Counted from the stretch's first letter, positions 1 through 10,987 are shown. The stretch is 64,000 nt of DNA from Hymenobacter telluris (GCF_017313265.1 NZ_JAFLQZ010000024.1:1-64000); one strand, 5' to 3'. Notes: generated by a model not told the origin, from the letters alone. Numbers and translations: made by a program.

Positions 1-77
1 ATGCGAGCTGATGGGGGCCCTGTACAAGTGTCCTCCGTAGGATATTACACTCTTGATAATATCACCTTCCGTAGTAA
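1..77 (+). repeat. 77-bp exact direct repeat, copy 1
   Basis: Bases 1-77 are identical to 640-716 at the nucleotide level and encode the same 26 residues beginning MRADGGPVQVSS. They mark the end of a repeated module of about 213 aa in the surface protein. Identity at synonymous positions suggests recent duplication or gene conversion. Confidence 0.9.
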
Positions 78-2751
78 CGCGCCCGATTTCCTAGAGCCGT
101 TTGATGTGCCATTTTCATCCTGTCAGCCACAAGTGGACGCATCAGGTAATCCCATCTTAACAGGTGATTGCTATTCTCGATATACCAACAGCTATCCTGG
201 GGAATTTGCCTCCAACGGGTGGGTTCCTGCAACGCAACCTTTGCCTGCCTACAATCCCAATAATGGTAACCCGGCCTTCTCCGTTAGGCCGGTATCAGGC
301 CTAGCTACTAATTGGCTGATAGTAAAACCACAGTCCATTGCTGGAACCCATAGCAGCTTAGGCGGTAGTGTGGGGGTCACGATATGGCAAAAGACACTGC
401 AAGTACCACCTAATACTGGTGGACGTTTTACAGTAGACGTTCCCTCCGGCAGGCACTCAGATTTGAGGGCTGCTTATATAAGTGGATCTTACCCTTTAAC
501 GCCAACTAGGCAAGCAGATCCTGCGAATGGAGTGGATCACTTGATATTTACCGTTCCTGATGCCAATTCGAACGGAAGTGGGGCACAGTGGCCAAGCGGT
601 CAGCTTCATCTGTTCCTAACAACGAGCCAGTATATCGGGATGCGAGCTGATGGGGGCCCTGTACAAGTGTCCTCCGTAGGATATTACACTCTTGATAATA
701 TCACCTTCCGTAGTAATGTGTTCCCGAGCGCTTTAGGATTACCAGCTGTGGCCAACGTTTCCATTTGTGAACCAGGGTCTGTACAGCTCAATGTGGATCC
801 GATAGAACCAGATGTAGATTACACTTGGTATGATAGTCCTGCGGCCACTATCCCCATTGGATATGGACCAAATATTACACGAACTGTTACCGCTACTACT
901 ACCTATTATGTATCAGCAGAGGGAGATGGCAAGTTAGGTTGTTCATCAGGGTTGAAAGCCGTCACAGTAACGGTGAGTAATACAACGCCCATACCAGTCG
1001 TCGCAAACGCGAGCGTATGTGCGCCAGGAGAATCAGCCGAGTTAATTGTAAGTTCTGCACAACCAGGTATGGTATATGACTGGTATGAGAGCGCCACAGC
1101 TACTATACCCTTTACTACTGGAGCGCGCGCTACCGTCACCGTCAATAATCCGACTACGTACTACTATGTGCGGGCCCGGCCGTCTGGTACATCTGGTTGC
1201 GCCTCTAGTCCTAGGCAAGTCATGGTAACGATTCGAACTCCCTCTGCAGTATTTACTGTAGATGGGGGATTCAGTGGACCAGCCCCATATTTAAAGGGAT
1301 ACCAAGTACGCTTCGTAGCAGCGCCGGGCAATAGTAACTACCGTTGGCAATGGGGCGATGGCACACCAGACTTGATTGTGTCCTCAGGCTCCGGCTTCGA
1401 GGCCACTCATACGTTTGCACAACAGGGACTCTTTCAAATTACACTCGTCGTCACCAGAGATTATTTCGATGTGGCAGGCGGTAGTTGCTCCGCTACTTAC
1501 ACCTTACCTGGGCTAGAAATTATTACTCCCTTATGTGAGACCCAAGTGCTGAGCGGCGGGCAGTTCCAACTTAACACCCGTTCCGGGGCAATCAGCTACG
1601 TTACTCCAAATACTAACTGTGTGCCTCCGGTATCATTTGAATGCTTGAGCGAAATAGTAACAATCCCGCATGTCATTGCCGCTTCGGCTACAGCTTTTAC
1701 GAATCAACTCGTGGCGGCTCCCAGCCCTGCGCCATCTGTTGGTACGCCCGCTGCGAATCCTTACTTACAGGGCCAGTGGCAGACCAGCCCCCAAGCCAGT
1801 TACAGTTTTCGTACTAGCCTTACTCCCGACCCCCATAACTATTCCGCTGGTACCTTCAACTTACGAGCCTTTGACTGGGAGGGTAGTCTGCGCAACCGCC
1901 CGTCCGCTTGGCTAACGGCCGCAGTTACAGAGCGTACCTCTCCCAACGGCGAGGTATTGCAGGAGCGTGATCCGCTGGGCGTGCCCAGCACGGCCAAGTT
2001 CGGCTACGGTAAAACCGGGTACGGCACGAGCGCCCAGGCGCTTCCTTACCTACAAGCGCATAATGCCGAGTACGAGGCGGTGCTCTTCGAGAGCTTTGAA
2101 AACCAATACAGCGGCACCGGAGAAGACGGCCTTCTGTTGCGCAATAGTGAGTTGCAGATTGTCGCCGACCAAGCCCATACCGGTAGCCAGTCAGCTTTGC
2201 TGCAAGCCAGCCGTCAACTCACGCTACAACCCGTGCCGCTAACCCCGCAGCTTAACGCCAGCGGGCTACTGGTTAAAGCCTGGGTACGCCTAGCCGGTTA
2301 TACGGATGCCCAACTGGTAGATACATATGCCAATTCAACTGTGGAATTGGTTCCGGCCGGGGCAAACACGGGTTTTCGCTTTCCGCTTACCTCGAGCGTG
2401 CGAACGGGGGAATGGCTGTTGTTTGAAGCCCGTGTGCCGATGAACAGCCCAAACGGTGCTCGACTCGGTGACCTGCTTACTCCCGTGTTGCATTTTAGTA
2501 ACAACGGTGCTCCAAACGTGTGGGTGGATGACGTGCGCGTACAGCCGCGCGAGGCGCAGATGACGGCTTACGTATATGATCCCATCAGCTTGCGCCTGCT
2601 GGCCAGCTTCGATGACCAGCACTTTGCCTTGCGCTACCAATATAACGCGGAGGGCAAACTAATTCGCAAACAGGTGGAAACGGAAAAGGGACTTAAAACC
2701 CTGCAGGAAACCCAGTACCATACTCCCTCTACCGACCTGGTCAATGATTAA
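1..2751 (+). CDS. PKD/Ig-like surface protein, 3' part (5' end outside window)
   Basis: The frame is open from base 1 and ends in TAA at 2749-2751. The apparent ATG at base 1 is probably internal, because the first 26 residues recur exactly at residues 214-239, so the gene likely starts upstream. Two Ig-like modules with Cys and a W-Y-D/E-S pattern lie at about residues 245-410. A PKD domain (WGDG near 443, HTFAQQG near 463) follows. The C-terminal 350 residues resemble the linker/carbohydrate-binding region found next to Bacteroidota RHS proteins. It overlaps the next gene by 8 bp, so the three genes to 10987 look like one transcript. A cell-surface or exported protein is inferred. The exact ligand is unknown. 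Confidence 0.75.
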   Translation: MRADGGPVQVSSVGYYTLDNITFRSNAPDFLEPFDVPFSSCQPQVDASGNPILTGDCYSRYTNSYPGEFASNGWVPATQPLPAYNPNNGNPAFSVRPVSGLATNWLIVKPQSIAGTHSSLGGSVGVTIWQKTLQVPPNTGGRFTVDVPSGRHSDLRAAYISGSYPLTPTRQADPANGVDHLIFTVPDANSNGSGAQWPSGQLHLFLTTSQYIGMRADGGPVQVSSVGYYTLDNITFRSNVFPSALGLPAVANVSICEPGSVQLNVDPIEPDVDYTWYDSPAATIPIGYGPNITRTVTATTTYYVSAEGDGKLGCSSGLKAVTVTVSNTTPIPVVANASVCAPGESAELIVSSAQPGMVYDWYESATATIPFTTGARATVTVNNPTTYYYVRARPSGTSGCASSPRQVMVTIRTPSAVFTVDGGFSGPAPYLKGYQVRFVAAPGNSNYRWQWGDGTPDLIVSSGSGFEATHTFAQQGLFQITLVVTRDYFDVAGGSCSATYTLPGLEIITPLCETQVLSGGQFQLNTRSGAISYVTPNTNCVPPVSFECLSEIVTIPHVIAASATAFTNQLVAAPSPAPSVGTPAANPYLQGQWQTSPQASYSFRTSLTPDPHNYSAGTFNLRAFDWEGSLRNRPSAWLTAAVTERTSPNGEVLQERDPLGVPSTAKFGYGKTGYGTSAQALPYLQAHNAEYEAVLFESFENQYSGTGEDGLLLRNSELQIVADQAHTGSQSALLQASRQLTLQPVPLTPQLNASGLLVKAWVRLAGYTDAQLVDTYANSTVELVPAGANTGFRFPLTSSVRTGEWLLFEARVPMNSPNGARLGDLLTPVLHFSNNGAPNVWVDDVRVQPREAQMTAYVYDPISLRLLASFDDQHFALRYQYNAEGKLIRKQVETEKGLKTLQETQYHTPSTDLVND
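640..716 (+). repeat. 77-bp exact direct repeat, copy 2
   Basis: Second copy of the repeat at 1-77, in the same reading frame, 639 bp (213 codons) downstream. The sequences diverge immediately after base 716. Confidence 0.9.
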
Positions 2752-3508
2752 CTCCTTTTTCCTCAGCAGATGCAGGGTACATCTACACCTGCTGCTGGTG
2801 GCGAGCATGGGCCTGTGTGGCTTCACGCCAGTAGCTCCCTCAGATTGCAAGCAGCAGTTATTAACGGCTTATCATAAGCTGACGGACACGCAGAATAGCG
2901 CCAAAACGATAGCGCACTTGCAGTTCACCAGTACCACTTACTCTGTGCCACCCGGCCAGCGCACCGAAAAGGCAGCTGTAGTGCACGGTGAGATCTATAC
3001 CCAGGGTAATAGAGGCTACTTTACATCCAAGGAGATGAGCGTCTGGCAAGATGGCCGGTATGTGGCAGCCGTGCTGCACACCCAGCGCACCATCCTGCTC
3101 ACCCGGGCGACGCCCGCCCAGTCGGGCATGAATCCCACGCGCCTCTTCATGCTGCGCGACTCGGTGATTCAACTGGGTACGCTCCAGCAGTGCCAGCGCG
3201 AGTTGGTTGGCCAGCAGCAGCAACAGCATGTTCAACTGGGTTACAGCGGGGTCCTGGCTTCCCGGTTGCAGCTGAAGGCGTTGGACTTCTGGCTGGGTCC
3301 TCAGAATACCCTGCGAAAGATGAGCATCCAGTATGCGCCCACTGCGACGATCCGCCGGGTGACGCTCGACTTCCAGTTGCAGGAACGCTTAACTGCTTCC
3401 TCCAAACTACCGGTTGATGCCCGCACCCAGGTGCTGAATTCCCAGGGCGCGCTTTTGCCTGCCTATCAAGGGTACCGCTTAGTCAACCAGATAGGACCTG
3501 CCCACTAG
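2744..3508 (+). CDS. Exported protein of unknown function between PKD and RHS genes
   Basis: A 254-aa protein whose ATG at 2744 overlaps the preceding stop by 8 bp, implying translational coupling. The N-terminus has basic residues and then a hydrophobic stretch (LHLLLVASMGLCGF), a plausible signal peptide. The mature part is Gln-rich and has no motif I recognise. It contains a beta-strand-like C-terminal half (VTLDFQLQERL, YRLVNQIG). Similar small exported genes accompany RHS genes in Bacteroidota, so a role in folding or surface assembly of its neighbours is possible but is inference. Confidence 0.7.
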   Translation: MINSFFLSRCRVHLHLLLVASMGLCGFTPVAPSDCKQQLLTAYHKLTDTQNSAKTIAHLQFTSTTYSVPPGQRTEKAAVVHGEIYTQGNRGYFTSKEMSVWQDGRYVAAVLHTQRTILLTRATPAQSGMNPTRLFMLRDSVIQLGTLQQCQRELVGQQQQQHVQLGYSGVLASRLQLKALDFWLGPQNTLRKMSIQYAPTATIRRVTLDFQLQERLTASSKLPVDARTQVLNSQGALLPAYQGYRLVNQIGPAH

Positions 3509-3553
3509 GTCTAGAACTTTCTATCCAGATTTTTCGCCGCTAACCGCGCTCTT

Positions 3554-6500
3554 ATGCTGCCTTCCTTTACGTGCCTTATCAAGCTATCTATTCGTTGGAC
3601 TAAGCCGGCAATGCCTACCCTATCTAGCTGGGTACTGCTTTGGCTCCTGTTTCTGCTGGGCCCAACAACGAGCCAGGCCCAGGTTAACTATTCCATCGAG
3701 CCCAGTGGCGCTTCGAGCGTCGTTATTCCGCGGGCCCAGTGGGGACGAGCGGACCAGTACGCCGTGCTATTCCCCCGCCAGGATTGCGGAAATCTCAAGA
3801 AGCTGCGCGTCGAGGTGCACCTGGATACGGGGCCGGATCATGCCGCTGCCCCGAATGCCTCCTTCACCTGCTCGCAGCAGGTCGTGGTTACGATCAGTTC
3901 CTCGGGCGGAACGCTCACTCCTTCCTCCGTTCAAACGACACTTGCTATCACCCAAGCGAAGGCTGAGCACTGGCGCCTGCTGGATGTAAGTCAGTTTTTA
4001 GGGAGCAACAGTGCGGCCAACGATATCATTATCCGTGTGGCCGTTCCTTCTTCGCCATCGACGACGGGTACCCCGCCGACCACCTCGCGCATCAGCCTGC
4101 GGTGCGTGCCCGAGTACGAGACGTACGCGGCCGCCTCTTTTACCGTTGTACCCACGGCGCCGACACCGGTAGCCGGGTATGAGCAAACGTTGCGCTGGAC
4201 TAGCAGTTGCCCGCTGGTTACCTCCTACCAACTCCAGCTGTTGCACCGCCCTGTTAAAGTAGCACGGGCTGCGGGCCAGCTATCGTCCACCATAGCCAGC
4301 TACGATCCGAACGCGCAGCCGAGTGAAGCAGAGTGGAACCGGAGCGGGTTGCTGCTAGAAACGGGTAGTGCCAATTTGTTTTACAAGCTGACGCTGGCGG
4401 AAGGCGAAGGCGTCTATCATTGGCGGGTACGCGCCCTCGGTAACCAATCAGGCGGGGCGACCAATCCCGTCAACTGGGGACCTTGGTCTCTCCAAGACGT
4501 GAAGTTTGCCGTAACGGCACCGGATGCGGCCAGCAACTGGATTTATTCCCGCTCGTTTAGTGAAAACGGCCATGTAGCCGAAAAGTTGACTTTCGCTACG
4601 GGTTTGCAACAGGTTCGGCAGACGCAGACTCGATTGGCCACGCCAACGCAAAGTGATACCCAATTGGGAGAGCAGGTAGTGGCGGTGCAAACCGTCCAGG
4701 ATTTTGCCGGACGGGACGCCGTAACTAGTCTGCCCATACCATTGCAGGGCACTGGTGCCGGGGCCTTGGGCTTTAAGCCGGCATTGCTGGCCCGTACGCC
4801 GGGCATTCCCTACGAAGCTGCCCATTTCGATGCGAATGCTACGGTGCGCAGTCCGCAAACTGCCCAGGAGCAAGGCTATTACAGTCGCAGCAATGACCGC
4901 GTGGCGGATGCGGAAGGGTACCCCTTTTCCCGTACTCTCTTTAGCAACGACGGGACCAACCGGGTGGTGGAACAGGGAGGGGTCGGCGACAAGTTGCGCG
5001 TACGGGCCAGCGACGCGCATACTGTTCGCACCAGCTACAACAGCGTTGCCCCAGTGGAAGTATTCAACCTGTTCGGGCGGGAGAGCCCGCAGGTGGAGGG
5101 GTTGTACAAGGTAATTACCACCGATCCTAATAACGTAAGTTCGGTTACGTATCAGACCAAGGAAGGCAAGACCATTGCTACGGCCCTGGCTGGCGTTGGC
5201 GCCGCGAATGCCGCGTTGCAGGATTTGCCGAGTGGCGCCGGCAGTACGACCCGCATCGTCGAATCCATTACGGGACAAGGCCAGCTCATCAGCAAAACCT
5301 TGACGCTGACCGAGCCCCAGACGCTTAGCATTAATTATTCCATTACGCCCGCCCAGTTGGCGGCCGGGTGCATCAATTACTGCTCTAGCTGTGACTATCA
5401 GGTCCGCGTCCGCGTAGTGGACGTAAATGGTGAGCCGGGAGCAGATGAAGTATCGACCTTCGCGCCGGTGCTGGTACGGGCGGCTGACCGGTGCAGTGTG
5501 GGGTCTATTGGCCTGCCGAGCATAACAGACATCAATTTACCCGCCGGCACTTACCGCATCGAGCGGGAGGTGGTGCCGGCCGAGCAATATCCGGTGACGG
5601 CTACCATGCCTATTGTTGGTCCGTCTACTGAAACCCGTTCGCTAGCCCAGCACCTAGACAAGCTACGGGTAGAGTTGGACAAAAAATTCACCAACGATGC
5701 GCGATGGTCGAAGATCAGCTCCTATCTGGATCCGGAAGCGCGGGGGAGTTTTCTCAATGATGTGGACGAGCTGTACCGCTATCTGGCAGACCAGAACTTG
5801 GCGCAGGAAGTCCGCGAAGGACAACCCTGTTATAAGATTCCGATTGCCGGATGCGCCGACGAATTCATCTATTTTCCCATCTTGGCCAACTACTGTCCGC
5901 CACCCTTCAATCCGACTGCTCCAGGCTTTGAAGCCGAATTGCAAGCGGCGTTGGCGGAATTGAATCTGCGCCCGGACTATGCAGCCACCCCTCACACGAT
6001 TACCGAACTTCTGACTGTTTCCGGTTACACTGCCGGGCAAGTTGATCAGCTGGTCACGAATATGGCGGGCTCAACGGAGCGGGACCCCATAACGGGGCAG
6101 CTACGCTTATCCTTCCCAGGCGAGGAGTTGCAGAAATGCTGGGGTGGTCTATTGGCTAGTCTGGAAGCTATGGTGTATCAGGGGACGGGACTGCCTGCCG
6201 GCTACCAGTTCAACATCGTGCGGGAGTTCTTGCAGTGCACGGGTATAAATATGACCCGGCCCATCGCAGCGCCAGGAACGGTGTCCCCTACCCGGGCATT
6301 CGAAGAGTTTGTGTACGATCCGAATAATCCGGCGCATCAGAGTTGTTTCAGTGCTATCGCGGTAACGAGCGAGGATCCAAGTGCGAATCAATCCCCTCCT
6401 TCCTATACTACCGTAGTAGCTAATTTTTCTTCTTCTTACGATAAGGAAAAACGGAATCAGGTATATACCTGCCTGCAAAATTTCACGGGTACTACATCGA

Positions 6501-9500
6501 CGGCCCCTGCCCTTACCCAAGCGGAGGTGGAAGAACAGACTGCCACGCTGATTCAGCAGGCCCGGCAGGCGTGTGAGGACCGTCGCAGTGAATTTCGCCG
6601 CGTCATCACCTTGCAGCTACGTCAACAAGGCCAGTACATCGAAGGAGACGTCTACGCGTGGACGCCGGCTTCTGGAGAGGGGGGCGTGCCGACCATTACC
6701 CAAACGCCGCTGGCTGCCGGGACGGTTCTGCTGCCCACCTGCGAGGTGGAAAGTCTGGTGCAGGATATGGTGGAGCAGTGTAAAGCAGAGTGTGTGCTTA
6801 CTCCAGTTAGAGATAGCAACGGACGAGTTATTGCAATCGGCAACTTAGATGAACAAAAGAAGTTGCAGCAGGCGATGTTCGGGCAACTGAGCGTGTATGT
6901 GAAAAACACCTCCACTGATAACTGCCCAAATGCTGTAGGCTGGCAACCGGTTCCAAAGGTAAGCTCAAGTGGAACTCGCTATGGGATTACTACAACGACA
7001 AATGAAATTCTGGCCGCTATCCGCACCCTCACGGAAGGTGCCAATCGCATTACCACCCAGGCCACTCGTCCTCCATTGATAGGTTGCACGGGCCGGTTGA
7101 ATGAACTCAACGAGAAGTCACTAAACATCTTCTCGTTAGCGACCAGCTTCGCTGATTGGGGTTTTCCATCAAGTCAGGGATGTTCTGTCGTTGGGGAACC
7201 CGTTTATGGATCGTTGCTTGACGCCCGGGCTACTCGTCCGGCAGAAGGACAATTCCCTGACGGAAGGACTTCTGCCTTTGCCTTCAGGACGGATTATATA
7301 TTGATTACTAAGCGGAGTCCCAACGTAAATGGAGCCTGCCTCCCTACACCCACGGCGGCGGCGTTGCCAACTGGCTGCGCCAATTTCTTGGCGGATGCTA
7401 TCGAGACATTTAAGCATCATTACTTTATTCGATTTGTAAACCCATCGACGAGACAAGCTTACGAAAAGGCCCAGATCCGAACGATTTCGGAGCCCTACTT
7501 TGCGCCTGGGGCCCAGTTTGCTTCTTCTCGCACGGATGATACCAGCAACGGTATTTATGTGCGTCTGATGATTCAAGACCTTACCAGCGGGCGCCAGCAC
7601 CTGGTAGAGGCAGCAATTGAAGTAGTGAACGAGAACGATCCGTATCCGGTTTCAAATGGAGATGGAGTGGTTGCTTGGAAGTTCAACGAGTCCACTTGCC
7701 CGTCGGCCACAAGCACGCGGCAACTGTGCTACAAATGGGGGGAGCCAACCACTATCACGCCGCCCTCCGACGACTTCCCTGTCTTCGAACCGGTAGCCGA
7801 GGCCTGCAACGTGGTTGCTGCTCGGCGCCTACTAGAAGCCTATCAGCAGCAGCAAAACAGCTGGATTCAAACCCAACTGACCGCCTTCACCAACCATTTC
7901 CAGCAGCAATGCGTGGCACTGGCTTCCTTACAGGAAACCTTTACAATTGGGTATAACCTGGGCTACCATCACTTCACACTCTATTACTACGATCGGGCAG
8001 GTAATCTAACCAAAACAGTGCCCCCAGCGGGCGTATCGCGCCTTAGCCTGACCAGCCCGCAGGTAGCGACGCTACTCACAGTGGCCCGTAGCAACTGGCC
8101 GTTGCCCCAGCACCGGCTCGCGACAACGTATACCTACAACAGCCTGCACCAGCTTGAGAAGCAAAGCAGCCCCGACGGGGGCGAAACGCATTTCTTTTAC
8201 AACCGCAAAGGACAGCTCCGCTTCTCACAGAACGCCCGGCAGCGCAACGCGCAGCTGCCTTCGTACTCGTATACCCGCTATGATTTACTGGGCCGGGTGA
8301 CGGAAGTAGGAGAAAGCTCTACTAATGCCACTGCGCCCAATGCTGTTGGCGTCGAGTTACCGCAAGTAGTGTCGGAGTTGGAGAACATGAACTTTCCGCC
8401 GGTGGATGAGGTGCGGCAGGTAACGCGCACGGGATATGGGGACCAGGGCTTTACTATGGCCTATCGGGGACAAACGCAGCGCTATCTCACCAACAGGGTG
8501 GCGTACTCGTACTACGACGTGGACGGCAACCCCGGCAGCGTGGCCGACAACAGCTATACGTATTATAGCTACGACCCCCACGGCAACGTGGAGTGGCTGG
8601 GCCAGGAGCAGGCGGGATTGGGGCGCAAATTTGTGCGTTACGAGTACGATCTGATCAGCAACAAGGTCACGCAGGTGCACTACCAAGAAGGTGAGCCCGA
8701 CCAATTTTACCATCGCTACAGCTACGACGGTGACAACCGCCTCACGCAGGTGCAGACTTCTACGGACGGAGTAGTCTGGGACCAGGATGCGCGCTATACG
8801 TACTTTGCCCATGGCCCCCTCAAGCGGTTAGAGTTGGGCGAGGACCATGTGCAGGGCATCGATTACACCTACACGCTGCAAGGCTGGCCCAAGGGCGTCA
8901 ACCATCCGGGCCAGGACCCGGGCCAAGATGGGACAGGCACGCGCTTGACGGCCTCCGCCAAAGATGCCTTCGGGATGAGTTTGGGCTACTTCGATGGAGA
9001 TTATATATCCGACAATACCGCGTGGGTGGCTGGCGCCGGGAGTGTCCTGCAACCACAGCACAGCCTCTTTAATGGTAACATTGCCTCCTGGACTACCAAG
9101 ACGCGCAATGACCTGACGGGTGCAGTAGGTAGCATCCAACCTTCCCAGTTTGAGGGAGCCGTGGGTGAGCAGTACCGGTACGACCAGCTCAACCGGCTCA
9201 AGAGCAGCGAGACAGCCTACCACGTTGCCACGACGGGTACTTTCAGTCCCACGGCCGACTATGCTACCAGCTACAGCTACGACCCGAACGGTAACCTGAC
9301 TTCACTGACCCGCAACGGGGCCAGCCGCTTCGGCCAGTTGGCTATGGACCAACTCAGTTACCAGTACGACACGCAGAATGGGCGCGATAACCGCCTGCTG
9401 CGCGTCAACGATCCGACGCCCAACCAGAGCTACTACGCCGATGCCATCGCCCAGACTAACGGCACAAGTGCCCAGTACGGTTACGATGAGATCGGGAACC

Positions 9501-10987
9501 TAACCAGCGACGCCACGAGCGGGGTGAGCAACATCACGTGGAACGTGTACGGCAAGATCGAGCATGTGACGCAGGCCAACGGGCGGGCTATCCTCTACGG
9601 CTACGACGCTCAGGGCAACCGCGTGCGCAAGACTATTTCCACCAACAACGGTGCCCAACTCGAGCATACCTTCTATGTACGCGATGCGCAGGGTAACGTA
9701 TTAGCTGTCTATCAACAACAGCGGCAGCAATCCAGTGGTGGGCTATCGGCCATTACTACCGTAAGTCTCATAGAGCAGCCAATTTACGGTAGCAGCCGCT
9801 TAGGCCTGCGTAAACTGACTACAGGTCAAAGCTTGCCTCCAGTATCAAACGAGTACTTTGATCGGCTCGTGGGGCAGAAGCAATACGAGTTGGTCGATCA
9901 TCTAGGTAACGTACGGGCGCTGGTAGGCGATACCAAGCGGCCTGATGATGCGGTGGCCAGCACCTACAAGCCCGATTTGTTGGCTTACTACAACTACTAC
10001 CCCTTCGGCCAAATGCAGCCGGGGCGCACGGCCCCAAATACAGCCACGGGTAGCGGTGGCTACCGTTATGGTTTCAACGGTAAAGAACAGGATAATAATA
10101 GAGAGCTAGGACTTACTATCTATGATTTTGGCGCACGAATCTATAATCCAGCATTAGGACAGTTTTTGAGTACTGACCCTTTAGAAAAGAAGTTTCCTAA
10201 TCAATCACCTTTCGTTGTTTCAGCTAACAATCCAATAAGCCTCATTGATGACAATGGTAATGGGCCTAGATTACCTGGATTTATAGCTACGGTGAAAGCT
10301 CTACTTTATAATCCTATTATCTTTGACGCTCTATTCCATGCTAATAACACATCTGTTCACGGAGCATATGAATGGGCAAATGGAAGAGCTCCACGTGAGG
10401 AGGGTAAAATTTTAGGGGCAGTAGGTGAGGCTATAGCTTATGAGAGAATAGTAAAAAGGGATGATGGTTTAGCTCCTTTTTATATGTTAAAATCCGAAAG
10501 ATTTTTTGGTGGGTATCATAATAATCTCCAAATTGACATTATGCAAACTCAAGAGACAGGTCGTGTAGAAGTCGGTGGAGTTGCCCTTAATCATACACTT
10601 GGTATAAGAAAGTATTCTGCGACTGGAGTATTCTTAGGAATAGAGGTATTTGGTATTAGCAGAAGAAAACAAACATGGAATGTACTTGCTGAGGTAAAAA
10701 CTATCAACCCTAACAACAGTGCAAAAACAAATTATGGTTACCTTTCAACTGGTATAAATCAAGTTATAGACAGGGGTGAAGGAGATCATAATATTGGAGT
10801 ATTAATAACTGATGCTCAGTCATGGAATAATGTAATGAATGATCCTGTATATGGGCCCCAATTGGCCGAAGATTATAAAAGATTAACCGGTAGCGGGAAT
10901 TTCTTACAATTGGAAGAGGGGTTTTACCGAGAAAGTAGTAGAGCACTTCATGGATTAGGGGATAAGCTAAAGGAAAAAGTAAAATGA
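3554..10987 (+). CDS. RHS/YD-repeat polymorphic toxin with C-terminal PD-(D/E)XK-like nuclease domain
   Basis: A 2477-aa protein. A signal peptide lies around residues 20-43 (MPTLSSWVLLWLL...SQAQ); ATG 3611 is an alternative start giving a more standard signal length. FN3-like region about 190-325, long Cys-containing middle region, YD/RHS repeats about 1515-2060. The canonical core end (DFGARIYNPALGQFLSTDP) is near 2190-2208 and is followed by an Asn-Pro-rich junction. The last ~240 residues are a different, AT-rich cargo with E2292 (GAVGEAIAY), D2328 (QIDIM) and E2380-x-K2382 (AEVKTI), matching the PD-(D/E)XK nuclease arrangement. RHS shells encapsulate and deliver C-terminal toxins, so DNase or RNase activity against competitors is inferred. 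The stop overlaps the downstream gene by 4 bp (ATGA). Confidence 0.9.
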   Translation: MLPSFTCLIKLSIRWTKPAMPTLSSWVLLWLLFLLGPTTSQAQVNYSIEPSGASSVVIPRAQWGRADQYAVLFPRQDCGNLKKLRVEVHLDTGPDHAAAPNASFTCSQQVVVTISSSGGTLTPSSVQTTLAITQAKAEHWRLLDVSQFLGSNSAANDIIIRVAVPSSPSTTGTPPTTSRISLRCVPEYETYAAASFTVVPTAPTPVAGYEQTLRWTSSCPLVTSYQLQLLHRPVKVARAAGQLSSTIASYDPNAQPSEAEWNRSGLLLETGSANLFYKLTLAEGEGVYHWRVRALGNQSGGATNPVNWGPWSLQDVKFAVTAPDAASNWIYSRSFSENGHVAEKLTFATGLQQVRQTQTRLATPTQSDTQLGEQVVAVQTVQDFAGRDAVTSLPIPLQGTGAGALGFKPALLARTPGIPYEAAHFDANATVRSPQTAQEQGYYSRSNDRVADAEGYPFSRTLFSNDGTNRVVEQGGVGDKLRVRASDAHTVRTSYNSVAPVEVFNLFGRESPQVEGLYKVITTDPNNVSSVTYQTKEGKTIATALAGVGAANAALQDLPSGAGSTTRIVESITGQGQLISKTLTLTEPQTLSINYSITPAQLAAGCINYCSSCDYQVRVRVVDVNGEPGADEVSTFAPVLVRAADRCSVGSIGLPSITDINLPAGTYRIEREVVPAEQYPVTATMPIVGPSTETRSLAQHLDKLRVELDKKFTNDARWSKISSYLDPEARGSFLNDVDELYRYLADQNLAQEVREGQPCYKIPIAGCADEFIYFPILANYCPPPFNPTAPGFEAELQAALAELNLRPDYAATPHTITELLTVSGYTAGQVDQLVTNMAGSTERDPITGQLRLSFPGEELQKCWGGLLASLEAMVYQGTGLPAGYQFNIVREFLQCTGINMTRPIAAPGTVSPTRAFEEFVYDPNNPAHQSCFSAIAVTSEDPSANQSPPSYTTVVANFSSSYDKEKRNQVYTCLQNFTGTTSTAPALTQAEVEEQTATLIQQARQACEDRRSEFRRVITLQLRQQGQYIEGDVYAWTPASGEGGVPTITQTPLAAGTVLLPTCEVESLVQDMVEQCKAECVLTPVRDSNGRVIAIGNLDEQKKLQQAMFGQLSVYVKNTSTDNCPNAVGWQPVPKVSSSGTRYGITTTTNEILAAIRTLTEGANRITTQATRPPLIGCTGRLNELNEKSLNIFSLATSFADWGFPSSQGCSVVGEPVYGSLLDARATRPAEGQFPDGRTSAFAFRTDYILITKRSPNVNGACLPTPTAAALPTGCANFLADAIETFKHHYFIRFVNPSTRQAYEKAQIRTISEPYFAPGAQFASSRTDDTSNGIYVRLMIQDLTSGRQHLVEAAIEVVNENDPYPVSNGDGVVAWKFNESTCPSATSTRQLCYKWGEPTTITPPSDDFPVFEPVAEACNVVAARRLLEAYQQQQNSWIQTQLTAFTNHFQQQCVALASLQETFTIGYNLGYHHFTLYYYDRAGNLTKTVPPAGVSRLSLTSPQVATLLTVARSNWPLPQHRLATTYTYNSLHQLEKQSSPDGGETHFFYNRKGQLRFSQNARQRNAQLPSYSYTRYDLLGRVTEVGESSTNATAPNAVGVELPQVVSELENMNFPPVDEVRQVTRTGYGDQGFTMAYRGQTQRYLTNRVAYSYYDVDGNPGSVADNSYTYYSYDPHGNVEWLGQEQAGLGRKFVRYEYDLISNKVTQVHYQEGEPDQFYHRYSYDGDNRLTQVQTSTDGVVWDQDARYTYFAHGPLKRLELGEDHVQGIDYTYTLQGWPKGVNHPGQDPGQDGTGTRLTASAKDAFGMSLGYFDGDYISDNTAWVAGAGSVLQPQHSLFNGNIASWTTKTRNDLTGAVGSIQPSQFEGAVGEQYRYDQLNRLKSSETAYHVATTGTFSPTADYATSYSYDPNGNLTSLTRNGASRFGQLAMDQLSYQYDTQNGRDNRLLRVNDPTPNQSYYADAIAQTNGTSAQYGYDEIGNLTSDATSGVSNITWNVYGKIEHVTQANGRAILYGYDAQGNRVRKTISTNNGAQLEHTFYVRDAQGNVLAVYQQQRQQSSGGLSAITTVSLIEQPIYGSSRLGLRKLTTGQSLPPVSNEYFDRLVGQKQYELVDHLGNVRALVGDTKRPDDAVASTYKPDLLAYYNYYPFGQMQPGRTAPNTATGSGGYRYGFNGKEQDNNRELGLTIYDFGARIYNPALGQFLSTDPLEKKFPNQSPFVVSANNPISLIDDNGNGPRLPGFIATVKALLYNPIIFDALFHANNTSVHGAYEWANGRAPREEGKILGAVGEAIAYERIVKRDDGLAPFYMLKSERFFGGYHNNLQIDIMQTQETGRVEVGGVALNHTLGIRKYSATGVFLGIEVFGISRRKQTWNVLAEVKTINPNNSAKTNYGYLSTGINQVIDRGEGDHNIGVLITDAQSWNNVMNDPVYGPQLAEDYKRLTGSGNFLQLEEGFYRESSRALHGLGDKLKEKVK

